Assembly: GCF_016745235.1 (NCBI RefSeq)
Contig: NZ_JAELVM010000002.1
Coordinates: 1,116,001 to 1,180,000, forward strand
Direction of reading: 5' to 3'
From: Chryseobacterium endalhagicum
GTDB lineage: Bacteria; Bacteroidota; Bacteroidia; Flavobacteriales; Weeksellaceae
DNA: 64,000 nucleotides
The notes beneath the pieces were generated by a model that had not been told where the DNA came from, did not search any database, and saw nothing but the letters and a program-made list of their open reading frames with translations. Position numbers and translations under genes: made by a program. Below are positions 42,056 to 51,102 of the stretch, piece by piece. The stretch's first letter is position 1. The number at the start of each line of letters is the position of its first letter.

Positions 42056-42541
42056 ATGAAAAAAGTACGTGTTCGCTTTCTGCTTTTTGTCTACGATAAA
42101 ACCCAGAAACTTTACAGGAAATATTTTAAAAAGAAAAAAAGACAGTGGCAGTTCAATGAAGAGCAGCTGCTGCAGTTCAAAGAAGACTCTCTGGGAAGAA
42201 AGCTTGGAGAATTTTATAAGAAGCACGGATTTTCTATGATCCCCAAAATGGAAAACCACGACGTTCATCACCTGATTACCGGATGCGGAACTCAGTTTGA
42301 AGACGAGATTGCCATGCAGTACCTGCTTTTGGGAAATGGTAAACTCAATGCGCATCTTTTGGCGGCTGTGGTTCTGGGAACCCTCATTCTTCCGGAATAT
42401 CTCAAGCTGTATATGAAAGCTTACAGAAAAGGGCAGAGCATGAGGCCTTTCTATCACTGGGACTTCGAAAGCCTGCTGTGGCAGAATTTTGACCACCTGA
42501 ATGATTATATTAAGCAGAAGGAAACAGCAGTATTGTATTAA
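42056..42541 (+). CDS. Coq4-like protein
   Basis: 161 residues. A basic N terminus is followed by a helical domain in which HDVHH (68-72) and Glu84 form HDxxH-x11-E, the zinc-binding signature of the ubiquinone-biosynthesis protein Coq4. The neighbouring LITGCGTQFEDEIAMQYLLLGNG also fits that family. Flavobacteria make menaquinone rather than ubiquinone, so the classical Coq4 role is not expected. It is 6 nt downstream of a small membrane-protein gene. Confidence 0.65.
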   Translation: MKKVRVRFLLFVYDKTQKLYRKYFKKKKRQWQFNEEQLLQFKEDSLGRKLGEFYKKHGFSMIPKMENHDVHHLITGCGTQFEDEIAMQYLLLGNGKLNAHLLAAVVLGTLILPEYLKLYMKAYRKGQSMRPFYHWDFESLLWQNFDHLNDYIKQKETAVLY

Positions 42542-42550
42542 TAACAGGTC

Positions 42551-42847
42551 ATGAAAAAAACACGGTACAGTACACTGGGATGGAATACATTTCTGATCTC
42601 TTTTGTATCAGGAACTTTACTTTTATTGGGCTATCTGATAACAAAAGCAGACTTTCTGATCATATCCGGGTTTTATTTTGTCCTCATCGCAGCGGTGGTT
42701 AATTTACTTATTCTGTTTTATGAGCTTTTAGAATTCCTGACGAATATTCCTGATAAGAAATCCTCCGGACGCTCTGTATTGCTGCTCCTGATTAACATTC
42801 CCGTCACCATGCTCTATATGTATATCGTCTTCAGCCTGGATCCCTAG
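42551..42847 (+). CDS. Small membrane protein
   Basis: 98 residues, three hydrophobic segments and a central KKSSGR loop. Starts 9 nt after the Coq4-like gene. Layout similar to the product of 41750-42049. Confidence 0.65.
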   Translation: MKKTRYSTLGWNTFLISFVSGTLLLLGYLITKADFLIISGFYFVLIAAVVNLLILFYELLEFLTNIPDKKSSGRSVLLLLINIPVTMLYMYIVFSLDP

Positions 42848-42950
42848 ATTTTCTGTTAAAAATCATTCTTATACACCTTAAAACCTTAAGTCTTCTTAAC
42901 GGGCTAAGATTCCTAATCTCTAAATTTCTCAACCTCTTAATCCTAAAATT

Positions 42951-44324
42951 ATGAAAACACATCACTATATATTTCTTACAGCCGTCCTATTTGTCATCGT
43001 CTTCTATGACCAGGACATCGGCATGAATCTGGGAATCCTGAGTATCGTTTATGCGCTGCTGACGCTGTTCAAAACTCCTGAAAAAAACAGGACAAGAACT
43101 TTTCTGATACTTTTTGTTACCAATGTCTTGTCGGCTATTGCTTTTATCTGGTACAGGGATTTCCCGTCTCTGCTGGCGGTTGTAAGCTCCATTCTGCTGC
43201 TGGGCTACCGCTCAAGAAACAGGAAGCTGAAAATACTCTTCCTGATCCCGGTTTTTATCATTAACAGCTTTACTTCAATTTTCCGGTTTTTCTCTTTTGA
43301 TGCCTGGCTTCCGAAGAGAAATATCTCCGGAGTATGGCAGAAAACATTGGCATTCATTATTATTCCGCTGGTCTTTATCTCCATATTCTTTGGAATTTAT
43401 TCTGCGGGAAGTGATCATTTTGCTGCTCTTTTCCGGGACTATGAACTGGATGTCAATATCTGGCAGGTGATCTGTCTTTCGGTACTTGGATTCTTTATAG
43501 CATTCAATTACTGGAACTATGCCGTGGAAAGATTTATTTATAAAAAGAATCATTTGCTGGATGACGATTTTAATGAAGCAAACAAGACCCAGAAAGCAAC
43601 CTATTCTTTCCTTGATCTGGAGGCAGAAAGAACCAGCGGGGTGATTTCTTTTATCTGCCTGAATATTTTACTGGTATTTTTCATTATCACCTACAATTAT
43701 GAACAGTTTTATGAAGTTTCAAAAACTCCCGTTCAGCTTTCGGAAGAAACCCACGAAAGGGTCAATGCAGTGATCATGTCCATCGTAATGGCGGTTCTGG
43801 TGATTATGTTCTATTTCAAATCAGGATTTAATTTTGATCCGAAAGCCAAACTCATGAAAATGCTGGCAAGAATCTGGATCATTCTGAATGCTGTCCTCGT
43901 AGTCTCAGCCGCCGTAAAAAACTACGAATATATCATCAGTTACGGCTTTACCTATAAAAGGCTGGGCGTATTTGCCTTTCTTCTTCTGTCCCTGATAGGG
44001 CTGGCTCTTACTTTTATTAAAATTCAGAAGAAAAAAAGAAATGCATTCCTTTTCAATAGAATGACCTGGTATTTTTATGGAACAATTTTGGCTTGCAGTT
44101 ATATCAACTGGGGCGGAATAATAACCTCCCAGAATATGAAACGTAAAGATTTTGCAGTGGCCTATCATCTGGAACAGGTCAATTTCAGCGAAAGAGATCT
44201 GCTAAGGTATGCCGGTGAAAAAAACGATCTGCAGCTTAAAAAGAAAGTACTGGAAAAAGTGAAAGAAGAAAAATCAAAACCTTTCCTTTCAAAAATTCTT
44301 TACTATGAAACATTAAAAGAGTAA
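42951..44324 (+). CDS. Polytopic membrane protein (DUF4153/DUF4173-like)
   Basis: 457 residues with about 11-12 membrane segments and a soluble C-terminal 60 residues (NFSERDLLRYAGEKNDLQ...). Features such as IFFGIYSAGSDHFAALF and the two large loops fit the DUF4173 group of flavobacterial membrane proteins. Function unknown. Preceded by a 103-nt gap containing a T/C-rich tract with CTAATCTCTAAATTTCTC units, similar to family B repeats. It is 5 nt upstream of a lipoprotein gene and so probably co-transcribed. Confidence 0.72.
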   Translation: MKTHHYIFLTAVLFVIVFYDQDIGMNLGILSIVYALLTLFKTPEKNRTRTFLILFVTNVLSAIAFIWYRDFPSLLAVVSSILLLGYRSRNRKLKILFLIPVFIINSFTSIFRFFSFDAWLPKRNISGVWQKTLAFIIIPLVFISIFFGIYSAGSDHFAALFRDYELDVNIWQVICLSVLGFFIAFNYWNYAVERFIYKKNHLLDDDFNEANKTQKATYSFLDLEAERTSGVISFICLNILLVFFIITYNYEQFYEVSKTPVQLSEETHERVNAVIMSIVMAVLVIMFYFKSGFNFDPKAKLMKMLARIWIILNAVLVVSAAVKNYEYIISYGFTYKRLGVFAFLLLSLIGLALTFIKIQKKKRNAFLFNRMTWYFYGTILACSYINWGGIITSQNMKRKDFAVAYHLEQVNFSERDLLRYAGEKNDLQLKKKVLEKVKEEKSKPFLSKILYYETLKE

Positions 44325-44329
44325 TTATT

Positions 44330-44869
44330 ATGAAAAAGTCCTTATTGTTAATTCCATTGATTATTATTTCCTGTAAAAAAGAACCGAACGTAACGGAAAC
44401 GCCAAACAGAGATTCTGCCGTGGTTACAGAAATGCCGGATACAGCCGTGAACACAGACTCTGCTGCATTAAGAAAACAAGATTCAATCATTAACAATGCT
44501 CCTGTCACCAAACAAGTACTGAGAAAAGGAGTGATGAGAACCGAAAAAGACGGCCAGATCATCAGAACAGCAGATGCATCCCAGCTTCCTTTCACCCTGG
44601 GAGAAGAATTTACAAAAGATGGCCAGGAACTTATTTTAAAACTGACCCATTATGACAAACCCAATATTAAAGCCAGTATTTCAACCAACGAAAAAGACTT
44701 TAATATCAGATTCAACCAGATCAAACTTCCTAACGGTGATTATGACGGTCCTTTCGGAAGGGAAATTACCTACGAGACCAAAGGAACCGGAGAAGTATGG
44801 CTGATCATTGGGAAGAGCAATATGGCTTCAGGAAATACGAAAGGAAATTTTAATGTAAGTGTAGAATAA
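44330..44869 (+). CDS. Lipoprotein of unknown function
   Basis: 179 residues. Signal LLLIPLIIISC with Cys15 as lipidation site. A Ser/Thr/Asp-rich linker (about 20-60) precedes a beta-rich C-terminal domain (LPFTLGEEFTKDGQELILKLTHY...). No family recognised. It starts 5 nt after the DUF4173-like gene. Confidence 0.7.
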   Translation: MKKSLLLIPLIIISCKKEPNVTETPNRDSAVVTEMPDTAVNTDSAALRKQDSIINNAPVTKQVLRKGVMRTEKDGQIIRTADASQLPFTLGEEFTKDGQELILKLTHYDKPNIKASISTNEKDFNIRFNQIKLPNGDYDGPFGREITYETKGTGEVWLIIGKSNMASGNTKGNFNVSVE

Positions 44870-44922
44870 ATTTTACCCATTTGGTATAATTTCTGCAAAC
44901 TCAATCCTAAAGTTTAAAAGTT

Positions 44923-45435
44923 ATGAAAAATATATTTTTAATGACAGCGGCAGTTTCTGCAATCGTAGTAAGTTGTGGAACCGTACAGTCGCTGGTTCAG
45001 AATACATTCCCTTATACCGCCAGTGTATTGGTGTCTACGGGAGTGCCGGCAGATAAAGAAGTTTCTTCCACATCTACCGCTACGAATGTACAGACCTGGT
45101 TTGGAGGAAACAACAATGCGAAAATCAAAGATGTAAGGATTTCTGATGCCAAAATTTCTGTAGTTTCCCCGTCTGGAGGAAATTTAAGCGCCATTAAATC
45201 CGTGAAAGTATACGTTTCATCCAGCGGAACAGGAGAAAAGCTTGTGGCATCACGTTCCAATATAACCACAGATTCTTCCAGCTTAAATCTGGATCTGAAT
45301 GATACAGGATATCTGGATGAGGTGGTGAAAAGTTCAGGACTTACCGTAAGAACAGTTTATGAACTGAAAAATCAGACGACTTCAGATATGAATCTGAAAA
45401 TAGCACTTAATTTCAACAGTGTTCCTGCAAAATAA
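44923..45435 (+). CDS. Beta-rich lipoprotein of unknown function
   Basis: 170 residues. Signal peptide ending VVSC (Cys18). The rest is a repetitive beta-type sequence rich in Ser, Thr, Val and Asn (KVYVSSSGTGEKLVASRSNITTDSSSLNLDLND), suggesting an immunoglobulin-like or jelly-roll fold on the cell surface. No motif recognised. Confidence 0.7.
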   Translation: MKNIFLMTAAVSAIVVSCGTVQSLVQNTFPYTASVLVSTGVPADKEVSSTSTATNVQTWFGGNNNAKIKDVRISDAKISVVSPSGGNLSAIKSVKVYVSSSGTGEKLVASRSNITTDSSSLNLDLNDTGYLDEVVKSSGLTVRTVYELKNQTTSDMNLKIALNFNSVPAK

Positions 45436-45458
45436 TTTTTGCCCACATTAAAATAAAC

Positions 45459-45486
45459 GGCTGCCCTGAAAAAGGCGGCCTTTTTT
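45459..45486 (+). terminator. Terminator after the lipoprotein gene
   Basis: GGCTGCC and GGCGGCC (stem with one non-pairing position) followed by a run of six T. Confidence 0.7.
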
Positions 45487-45517
45487 ATACTCTTGTTGTA
45501 ATGGTACGGGTGCGATA

Positions 45518-45910
45518 CTATTCTGATAGCTGGTTCAGTACCTCCATTGCCTTTTCAGTATCATTTTTATTAACGAAAATATGATCATGAAAATAAGCGG
45601 CTACTACATTACAGCTGATTCCATTGTCAGAAAGAGCTTTTGAAAAAGCAGCCGTTAAACCCACTGCCTCAAGAGACGAATGTACAGTCAGCGTGATCCA
45701 CGACATGACCACAGAATATTCCAGATTATATTGATCTGCAGCTTCTTTTTTAAGAATCAGTGTACCTCCTTCCTCTTCCCTGAAAAACATTTCAATACTG
45801 TTGAGATCAAAATCTCCTGTATTTTTGATGGTGCAAAAAACATAATCGCCGGTATTATGTTGAGGTTTCATACTTTTTAAAAGCTTTTGCAAATCCTTTT
45901 CTCCGCTCAT
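45518..45910 (-). CDS. ACT domain protein
   Basis: 130 residues containing two tandem ACT-like halves. The C-terminal part SLEAVGLTAAFSKALSDNGISCNVVAAYFHDHIFVNKNDTEKAMEVL is the ACT_7 pattern. Such small proteins probably bind amino acids; no partner enzyme is adjacent. Monocistronic. Confidence 0.75.
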   Translation of the reverse strand: MSGEKDLQKLLKSMKPQHNTGDYVFCTIKNTGDFDLNSIEMFFREEEGGTLILKKEAADQYNLEYSVVMSWITLTVHSSLEAVGLTAAFSKALSDNGISCNVVAAYFHDHIFVNKNDTEKAMEVLNQLSE

Positions 45911-45969
45911 TGTTATTTATATTAAAAAGATAACAAGATACACCTATTTTGCAGTTTTTAAAACTAAAA

Positions 45970-45997
45970 TGAGGCGACCCAAATCCGGATCACCTCA
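45970..45997 (-). terminator. Probable terminator of the subtilase gene
   Basis: TGAGGCGACCC and GGATCACCTCA pair with two mismatches. It lies 130 nt after the minus-strand stop at 46129; the region between holds only short, CAACTATCAA-like repeats. Confidence 0.4.
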
Positions 45998-46128
45998 TTA
46001 TAAATTTTAAAGACTGATAACGTTTCGGGATGCGGGTTTCGATTTTCAAACCAGCAACTATCAACCAGCAACTCAACTATCAAACCCTTAACCCGAATTC
46101 ACGTTAAATACCTCTGAATGTATTGATT

Positions 46129-47796
46129 TTAATGTTTGGTGAATTTCTCAACCACTCTTCGCTGTCCTTCCGTAATATTGATGATGTACTGTCCTGGAAG
46201 AAGATCCGAAGTGCTTATCTTTTCATCAGGCAAAACAGATCCTTTTCTGATGGTTCTTCCCTGCATATTGATCATCTCAAAATCCAGTTTTTTACCATCT
46301 GTGCTGTGAATAGTGACATATTGGGTAACAGGATTCGGATAGATTTTAATTTCCAAAGGAAGCGGAACTTCTGCTTTTTTATTTTTAAGGAAGAAAGTGC
46401 TTTCCAGCTGTAGGATGGCATTCTTTACATTAGGAAGAGGGCCTATCTTCTGATTGGTCACCGTGCCGCCCTGTGGAATTCCTGTAGAGATCAGAAGGTT
46501 TTTCATGGCTGCAGGGGTAAGGTTCTGTCCTGTATTCTGTTTGTAAAAAGACTGGATCAGTGTGGCTGCAGAAGCGACAACCGGAGTTGCAGAACTGGTT
46601 CCGCTAAAGTAATTGTAAGTTCTGTTATTATCATTGTCATACTTCTGATACGAACCATATCCGGCCGCAAGAACACTGCTGCCCCAACCCTGAACATCCA
46701 CGCGGTTTCCGTAGGTACTGAAGCTTAATTTAGAGTGTGTGGTATTGGGAGATCCGGCACCTACTATAATGGCGCCGCTGTTTCCTCTTGCAAGATAAGA
46801 GGCATAAAAAGGATCATCCAGGTTCTGATTTCCGTTTCCGGCGGCTGCAATGATGATAATTCCCGAATCCGTTGCTGCTTTGGTTAAATCCCAGATCACA
46901 CTGTCATATTCTGCAGGGCAGTATTGGCCGTCTTTTCCGCCGGTCTGCATTTCATACAGGATAATATCGCCTGTCTGAGAAGCGTTAATAGATCTGCTTA
47001 CAGCGGAAGCCCTGTTGTATCCTACAGTCGTCCATTCCATATAACCTATGATTTGTGAAGCGCTGTATGCTCCTCCGGAAAGTCCGATATTGTCTTTCAC
47101 GGAACCTAAAATACTTGCCACAGCCGTTCCGTGGTCACGGTAGTTATTATTAGCTAATCCTGAATTTGGACTGTAACCCGTTTCCAGCTGGATAGAATTC
47201 TGATTGGAAAGCATTTCGTGGGTTTTGTAAAAGCCGTATTCTACATCACGGATGCGGATGTTCTGACCTGTAATTCCTCTGGACCAGGCATATTTTGCAT
47301 TAATCCCCGGATTATCGTTGAGGTACGTCTGCAGACTTTCCAGATCGGGAGTTGTGACAAATGCTTTAACGAAAGGAGGTTCAACAGGAGTGCTGCTCAT
47401 GACGGAAACATATTCTACCTCCGGGAATCTTTCAAGGGTACGCGCCAGTTTTTCTGCGTCCTCAGAGCTTTGTGAAGCTACGTCTACCTTAAAAATCCGT
47501 CTTAGTTTTTCAACAGATTCCCCGGAGTTGCCAATGGCTTTGCTGCTCCTGATCATCTCATCAATTTTTTGATCTGTAAAACCGAGATCGTTAATAAATG
47601 AAATGCCCTTGGTCTTTACAAATTCTGCCAGCTCCGGATTTTTGCTGAAAGCTGTTTTTTCAGAATTAATGTTTTTCGAAAAGCAGACATAGATGTTGGA
47701 ATTTAACCGGTCTGCTTTGCCGGACGGGTTTTGTCCGAAAGAAATTGAAAAGCTTAGAATAAGCAATAGAGAGAAAAGTCTAATTTTTGTTCTCAT
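46129..47796 (-). CDS. S8 (subtilisin) family serine protease with T9SS sorting domain
   Basis: 555 residues. Signal peptide at 1-21 (ending SFG-Q), then a propeptide-like region to about 160. The catalytic triad is readable: Asp in IRDVEYGF near 184, His in DHGTAVAS near 223 and Ser in SGTSSATPVVASAA near 400. The C-terminal 80 residues (IKIYPNPVTQYVTIHSTDG...LPGQYIINITEGQRR) form a type A T9SS signal, so the enzyme is secreted or surface-bound. The -7 box TATATTTG on the minus strand (47829-47822) lies 25 nt before the start. Confidence 0.92.
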   Translation of the reverse strand: MRTKIRLFSLLLILSFSISFGQNPSGKADRLNSNIYVCFSKNINSEKTAFSKNPELAEFVKTKGISFINDLGFTDQKIDEMIRSSKAIGNSGESVEKLRRIFKVDVASQSSEDAEKLARTLERFPEVEYVSVMSSTPVEPPFVKAFVTTPDLESLQTYLNDNPGINAKYAWSRGITGQNIRIRDVEYGFYKTHEMLSNQNSIQLETGYSPNSGLANNNYRDHGTAVASILGSVKDNIGLSGGAYSASQIIGYMEWTTVGYNRASAVSRSINASQTGDIILYEMQTGGKDGQYCPAEYDSVIWDLTKAATDSGIIIIAAAGNGNQNLDDPFYASYLARGNSGAIIVGAGSPNTTHSKLSFSTYGNRVDVQGWGSSVLAAGYGSYQKYDNDNNRTYNYFSGTSSATPVVASAATLIQSFYKQNTGQNLTPAAMKNLLISTGIPQGGTVTNQKIGPLPNVKNAILQLESTFFLKNKKAEVPLPLEIKIYPNPVTQYVTIHSTDGKKLDFEMINMQGRTIRKGSVLPDEKISTSDLLPGQYIINITEGQRRVVEKFTKH

Positions 47797-47940
47797 AATA
47801 TTTTATTAAGTGGTTGTTTACCAAATATATAATTTTATGAGAAATAAAATCGTATAAAAATAAATTAAATCATTGTTTTGTGATTTTTATATTACGAAAA
47901 TGCGTTATAGTGAGGTTTTTCAAAATTTCAAAAACAGGGT

Positions 47941-49068
47941 TTAATCAATGTATTTCAGTTGAAGAAGGATTCTCCTGATCGGTCCCGTAATAAACATATT
48001 GTTGTTCGTAAGCCATACAATGGAAATGTTTTTCTCCGGAATCATGATGAGGTGGGATTTGAAGCCTCCCTGATCTCCTGCATGCTCTATGACATTGACC
48101 GTTTCTTCGGTTTTAGTATCTGCATAAAAGCCTTTATGGACAAACCAGGTTCCGGTATGATACACCGGTTTTTCTCCTTTCCAGTCAGGTGCATTATACA
48201 AAGTTTCAGATTGTTTAATAACAGAACAGTCGCTGAATTTACACTCATTGATTGCCGTGATGTATTTTTTCAGATCATCAATAGAGCTCCATACGCCTCC
48301 GTTTCCGGCAGCCGGAAAAGTAGGGCATTCGCCGTAATCATATTCCTGATATACTTTATTCCTTAAAACATAGCCGTGTGCTACATTTTTATCAGGAAAG
48401 CTGCCATCTGTGATGCGGCTGTTTTTCATACCGGAAGGGGCGAATATATTTTGGGCAATGAAACGCTGCCATTTCATTCCGCTGGTTTTTTCAATAACCA
48501 GTGCCAGCCCGTTATAAGCCGGATTGGAATAATTGAATTTCGTTCCCGGCTCAAATTCCAGGGAGTCCGCAGAAAGTAAAGGTTTAAAATTTTCTTCATC
48601 CTTCGCGGTAAGATAAAAAATACTGTCTTTATCTATCTTTCTGAGATCCGGAATTCCTGAAGTATGAGTGAGAAGATGATGGAGCTTAATTTTAGAGGCC
48701 ATCTCTTTATTCTTAAAATCAGGAAAGAATTTCAGAATAGAATCATCCGTTGATAGTTTCTTTTGGTCCTGAAGCATCAGAATTCCGTAAGACACAAAAG
48801 TCTTGGTTATGGAACCCAGGTTGGATACCGTTTTGCTGGTAAATTTCTCCCCGGTTTTCACATCAGCCAGCCCGAATGAATGTTCATACAAAACCTTATT
48901 TCCCTGCTGGATCAAGATGGCGCCGCCGGGTTCATTGGCTTTGAATAACTGTGAAAATACAGAATCCATTTTGGTTTTTAAAAGTGCTTTTCGGTCCTGT
49001 GCGTGGCCTGTGAAAAATATATTGACACTTAATAAAAATGCCGGGATTAATTTAAAATGAGAACTCAT
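47941..49068 (-). CDS. Beta-lactamase family (class C/PBP4-like) serine hydrolase
   Basis: 375 residues with a signal peptide (1-23). Active-site motifs: SITK at 86-89 (SxxK), YSN near 180 (YxN) and HAGDQGG near 340 in place of KTG. The fold is that of class C beta-lactamases and D-aminopeptidases/esterases. Length and motif 3 (HxG) favour an esterase or peptidase role rather than antibiotic resistance, but activity cannot be fixed by sequence alone. Exported to the periplasm. Confidence 0.85.
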   Translation of the reverse strand: MSSHFKLIPAFLLSVNIFFTGHAQDRKALLKTKMDSVFSQLFKANEPGGAILIQQGNKVLYEHSFGLADVKTGEKFTSKTVSNLGSITKTFVSYGILMLQDQKKLSTDDSILKFFPDFKNKEMASKIKLHHLLTHTSGIPDLRKIDKDSIFYLTAKDEENFKPLLSADSLEFEPGTKFNYSNPAYNGLALVIEKTSGMKWQRFIAQNIFAPSGMKNSRITDGSFPDKNVAHGYVLRNKVYQEYDYGECPTFPAAGNGGVWSSIDDLKKYITAINECKFSDCSVIKQSETLYNAPDWKGEKPVYHTGTWFVHKGFYADTKTEETVNVIEHAGDQGGFKSHLIMIPEKNISIVWLTNNNMFITGPIRRILLQLKYID

Positions 49069-49106
49069 GAACGATATCTGGGAGATTGGTTGTATAATTT
49101 TACTGT

Positions 49107-49556
49107 TTAGCTTTTTGTAATGGAATCCATAACGATGGTTACCGGGCCGTCATTGATCAGGGAGACTTTCATGTCTGCCCCAAAAATTCCGCTTTCTGTC
49201 TTCAGTCCTGATTTCGCTATTTCTTCTTTAAAATAATCAAAAAGAGGAATGGCCTTGTCCGGTTTTGCCGCTTTGATGAAAGAAGGGCGGTTGCCTTTTT
49301 TATAATCTGCAATCAGGGTAAACTGGCTGATGCATAGGATCTCTCCCGAAATATCTTTTACGGAAAGATTAAGTTTGTCATCTTCATCGCCAAATATCCT
49401 GAGATTTAAGACTTTCTGAACCAGCCAGTCTGCATCCGTTTTTTCGTCATTTTCATCAATACCTGTAAGGAGCATCAGTCCTTTTCCAATTTCACCTACA
49501 ACCTTTCCATCTACCTTTACACTGGCTTCAGATACCCTCTGGATAACAATTTTCAT
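49107..49556 (-). CDS. dtd: D-aminoacyl-tRNA deacylase
   Basis: 149 residues, full length. SQFTL near 80 and NDGPVT near 137 are the cross-subunit active-site motifs of DTD. The enzyme hydrolyses D-amino acids or glycine wrongly attached to tRNA. The start overlaps the stop of the upstream lipoprotein gene by one nucleotide. Confidence 0.95.
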   Translation of the reverse strand: MKIVIQRVSEASVKVDGKVVGEIGKGLMLLTGIDENDEKTDADWLVQKVLNLRIFGDEDDKLNLSVKDISGEILCISQFTLIADYKKGNRPSFIKAAKPDKAIPLFDYFKEEIAKSGLKTESGIFGADMKVSLINDGPVTIVMDSITKS

Positions 49557-50011
49557 TAGAAGTAAATATTTAAAGTTTTAGTGGCCGGATCGTAATTGTT
49601 GGGATACGTTTTAGGAGGCAGGGAAGTGGCTGCACCGGATTCCGGCTGTCCTGATCTCAGAATCCATCTTGTGTTGTCCTGCGGGCATAGAATACTGATG
49701 TTGTCTTTCACTTCAAGGGTAGTATTGGGACCCGGGCAGATATGCGGTGCATTTCTGTCGTAGGCTTTAAAGTTGTCTCCCACGCGGACTACAATCAGAC
49801 CTCTGGTCCCGGACTGCTGCTCGTTCACATAAATCCAGCCTCCGTCGAAGGTGAGATTATAATAGGCGGGCAGGTTCAGGTTTAAAGTTACATTAATGGG
49901 ATTGCTTGGAAAACAGTTCACGGTATCTTCTCTGCTTCCGCATGAGTTTATGGTTAAATTACTGAAAATCAGCAATGTTAAAATAGATAAGATTGAAAAA
50001 GTTTTTTTCAT
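49556..50011 (-). CDS. Rieske-like lipoprotein lacking iron-sulfur ligands
   Basis: 151 residues. Lipoprotein signal ending NSC (Cys24). The body has the layout of a Rieske domain: beta-rich, with APHICPG near 108 and ILCPQDNTRW near 130. The normal ligands CxH and CxxH are not conserved (HxC in the first box, CPQD in the second), so a 2Fe-2S cluster is unlikely. Such degenerate proteins are common in Bacteroidota. Overlaps dtd by 1 nt. Identification is by pattern and moderate. Confidence 0.65.
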   Translation of the reverse strand: MKKTFSILSILTLLIFSNLTINSCGSREDTVNCFPSNPINVTLNLNLPAYYNLTFDGGWIYVNEQQSGTRGLIVVRVGDNFKAYDRNAPHICPGPNTTLEVKDNISILCPQDNTRWILRSGQPESGAATSLPPKTYPNNYDPATKTLNIYF

Positions 50012-50121
50012 TTCAATTTAAATTTTTATATATTTGTAAAAGTTAAACGATTATAACACGTAAAACATTGTCCGGCAAATGTCGGATTATTTTTTTATAC
50101 CAAAACTAAATTTTGAAAATT

Positions 50122-50592
50122 ATGGCAAGCTATGTAACAAAGGTGGGACAAGAGAAAATGAAAGCTGAGCTGGAACAGTTAGAAACTGTGGAAAGACCAA
50201 AAATTACCCAGCAGATTGCAGAAGCGAGAGATAAAGGAGATTTATCTGAAAATGCTGAATATGATGCTGCTAAAGAAGCTCAGGGTATGCTTGAAATGAG
50301 AATTTCCAAGCTTAAAGATACTATCGCAAACTCTAAGATCATAGATGAAAGTCAATTAGATACTTCAAAGGTTTCCATTCTTACTACGGTAAAACTTAAA
50401 AACAATGCGACTAATCAGGAGCAGGTGTTTACATTGGTGCCGGATAACGAAAGTGACCTTAAAACAGGGAAAATTTCTGTGAATACCCCTATCGCAAAAG
50501 GATTGCTTGGAAAAGTAATTGGCGAAACTGCAGATATCACACTGCCGAACGGAAACAAACTGTCTTTCGAAGTATTGGAGATTACCCTGTAA
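50122..50592 (+). CDS. greA: Transcription elongation factor GreA
   Basis: 156 residues from the ATG at 50122; the TTG at 50113 adds three residues and is less likely. The N-terminal coiled coil with the acidic tip DLSENAEYDAAKE is diagnostic of GreA, and the C-terminal FKBP-like domain follows (ANSKIIDESQ...). GreA lets RNA polymerase cleave backtracked RNA. A -7 box TATATTTG at 50029-50036 lies upstream. Followed by a family B repeat and the HIT gene. Confidence 0.95.
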   Translation: MASYVTKVGQEKMKAELEQLETVERPKITQQIAEARDKGDLSENAEYDAAKEAQGMLEMRISKLKDTIANSKIIDESQLDTSKVSILTTVKLKNNATNQEQVFTLVPDNESDLKTGKISVNTPIAKGLLGKVIGETADITLPNGNKLSFEVLEITL

Positions 50593-50598
50593 TCTGAA

Positions 50599-50650
50599 AT
50601 TTCCGGAAACAATCTTCTAATTTCTAACCTCTAACCATCTAACTTCTAAA
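50599..50650. repeat. Family B repeat (greA-HIT)
   Basis: Tandem TCTAATTTCTAACCTCTAAC..CTAACTTCTAA units in one orientation only; a half copy of the hairpin family found at 15663-15727 and 18058-18132. Confidence 0.6.
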
Positions 50651-50653
50651 AAA

Positions 50654-51043
50654 ATGAGCAGTATATTCACAAAGATCATCAACGGAGACATTCCCTCATA
50701 CAAAATCGCTGAGGATGATAACTTCATCGCATTTCTTGATGCAATGCCTTTAGTGAAAGGACATACATTGGTCATCCCTAAAAAAGAAGTTGATTTGATC
50801 TTTGATCTGGAAAGTGAAGAATATAAAAACCTTTGGGGATTTGCCCAGCAGGTCGCCAAAAAGGTGAAAAGTGCAGTACCCTGCGTAAGAGTGGGTGTAG
50901 CTGTTGTAGGACTTGAAGTGCCTCATGCCCATATCCATCTTATTCCCTTAAACAAGGTGGAAGACATGAACTTCAGAAATGAAAGACTAAAATTAACAGA
51001 CGAAGAATATAAAGAGATCCAAAACTCAATTATTAATTCTTAA
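50654..51043 (+). CDS. HIT family protein (HinT-like)
   Basis: 129 residues. HAHIHLIPL near 95-103 is the His-triad motif that gives the family its name; the start IFTKIINGDIPSYKIAED is typical of HinT. These are small nucleotide phosphoramidases of the cytoplasm. Lies between greA and clpX in the same direction. Confidence 0.93.
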   Translation: MSSIFTKIINGDIPSYKIAEDDNFIAFLDAMPLVKGHTLVIPKKEVDLIFDLESEEYKNLWGFAQQVAKKVKSAVPCVRVGVAVVGLEVPHAHIHLIPLNKVEDMNFRNERLKLTDEEYKEIQNSIINS

Positions 51044-51050
51044 AAAGCAT

Positions 51051-51084
51051 AAAATCGTAAAAAAGAAATTTTTTACGATTTTCT
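51051..51084 (+). terminator. Terminator after the HIT gene
   Basis: AAAATCGTAAAAAA, loop GAAA, TTTTTTACGATTTT: a 14-bp perfect but AT-rich stem ending in T residues. Confidence 0.65.
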
Positions 51085-51102
51085 TTAACATTATTATATA
51101 GT

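Noticed and set aside
47941..49068. Antibiotic-resistance beta-lactamase
   Set aside because: SxxK and YxN are present, but motif 3 is HxG and the overall pattern fits esterase/peptidase members; no support for resistance.
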